Below, piece after piece: positions 5,708-5,779 of a DNA stretch of 5,779 nucleotides. The notes beneath the pieces are model-generated. The model was given only the letters and a program-made list of their open reading frames with translations. It did not search any database and had not been told where the DNA came from. The translations under genes and the position numbers were made by a program. Each line of letters begins with the position of its first letter. Position 1 is the first letter of the stretch. The stretch comes from Chloroflexota bacterium (GTDB taxonomy: Bacteria; Chloroflexota; Limnocylindria; Limnocylindrales; CSP1-4), in the NCBI GenBank assembly GCA_016875645.1, contig VGPE01000189.1, forward strand, positions 1 through 5,779, written 5' to 3'.

Positions 5708-5779
5708 ATGCGCACCAAGCGTTCCGCCTGTACGACCAGGACAGCCTGCTGCTGATGCCGCCCAGCCTCCATGACTGGG
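5708..5779 (+). pseudogene. Start of an IS1182-type transposase, frame-disrupted, cut by the window end
   Basis: Reading from 5722 in the frame of TAC at 5731 gives FRLYDQDSLLLMPPSLHDW, which closely matches the N terminus typical of IS1182-family transposases (a YDQDQ...LLPPSL.EWLP-like pattern). That frame has no ATG or GTG between the end of the CYTH-CHAD gene and this segment. The nearby ATG at 5708 is one frame off: read from there the sequence gives MRTKRSACTT and stops at TGA 5753-5755. One extra base near 5719-5722 would join the two into a normal start (MRTKRFRLYDQ...). This suggests a 1-bp deletion, or a sequencing error, in the first codons. The alternative is initiation at a non-standard codon or at the ATG at 5755. 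The rest of the gene lies beyond the window, and no terminal inverted repeat can be defined from this side alone. Confidence 0.55.

Noticed and set aside
5708..5755. 15-codon open frame from the ATG at 5708
   Set aside because: It is too short and overlaps, in another frame, the transposase-like segment; better explained as the displaced start of that gene.
1..5779. CRISPR arrays, tRNA or rRNA genes
   Set aside because: No spaced repeats, cloverleaf-like segments or rRNA-like sequence were seen; non-coding gaps are all under about 130 bp.

Overview
The window is strongly GC-rich (my impression is about 70 %, not computed) and has tightly packed genes, all on the + strand. The proteins are rich in Ala, Arg, Asp and Glu and almost free of lysine. 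Extended or leaderless-type TACAAT promoters, a DUF971 gene and a PPK1/CYTH-CHAD pair fit a high-GC environmental bacterium. My best guess is a Chloroflexota lineage such as Limnocylindria/Ellin6529-like, with Actinomycetota as the alternative. This is inference from style, not from a marker gene.

Layout. Positions 1-88 hold a short GC-rich tandem repeat and a weak -10-like box. Positions 89-883 encode a stand-alone ATP-dependent DNA ligase adenylation-domain homologue. Its fold motifs are recognisable, but every catalytic lysine is gone and the whole protein contains no lysine. Positions 936-1325 encode a small DUF971 (GBBH-like N-terminal, zinc-binding) protein that appears to be translated from a leaderless GTG start. 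After a 74-bp gap with an extended -10 promoter, 1400-3595 encodes polyphosphate kinase 1 (ppk1). It is followed 42 bp downstream by 3638-5653, which encodes a CYTH-CHAD protein with a long acidic linker. Positions 5654-5779 hold a hairpin and then the beginning of what looks like an IS1182-type transposase. Its reading frame is out of register with its only nearby ATG.

How the genes work together. ppk1 and the CYTH-CHAD gene form a coherent polyphosphate unit. PPK1 makes polyphosphate from ATP, the CYTH domain belongs to a family that hydrolyses inorganic triphosphate and related compounds, and the CHAD domain binds polyphosphate. The ligase-like gene and the DUF971 gene each have their own promoter-like box and no clear functional link to the polyphosphate pair. 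The 3' end marks a mobile-element boundary.

Most notable points: the lysine-free pseudo-ligase; a shared TACMATCGG promoter motif placed 7-8 nt before two start codons; a second CPCxxC motif with a His-rich tail in the DUF971 protein; the acidic linker in the CYTH-CHAD protein; and the frame-disrupted transposase start.
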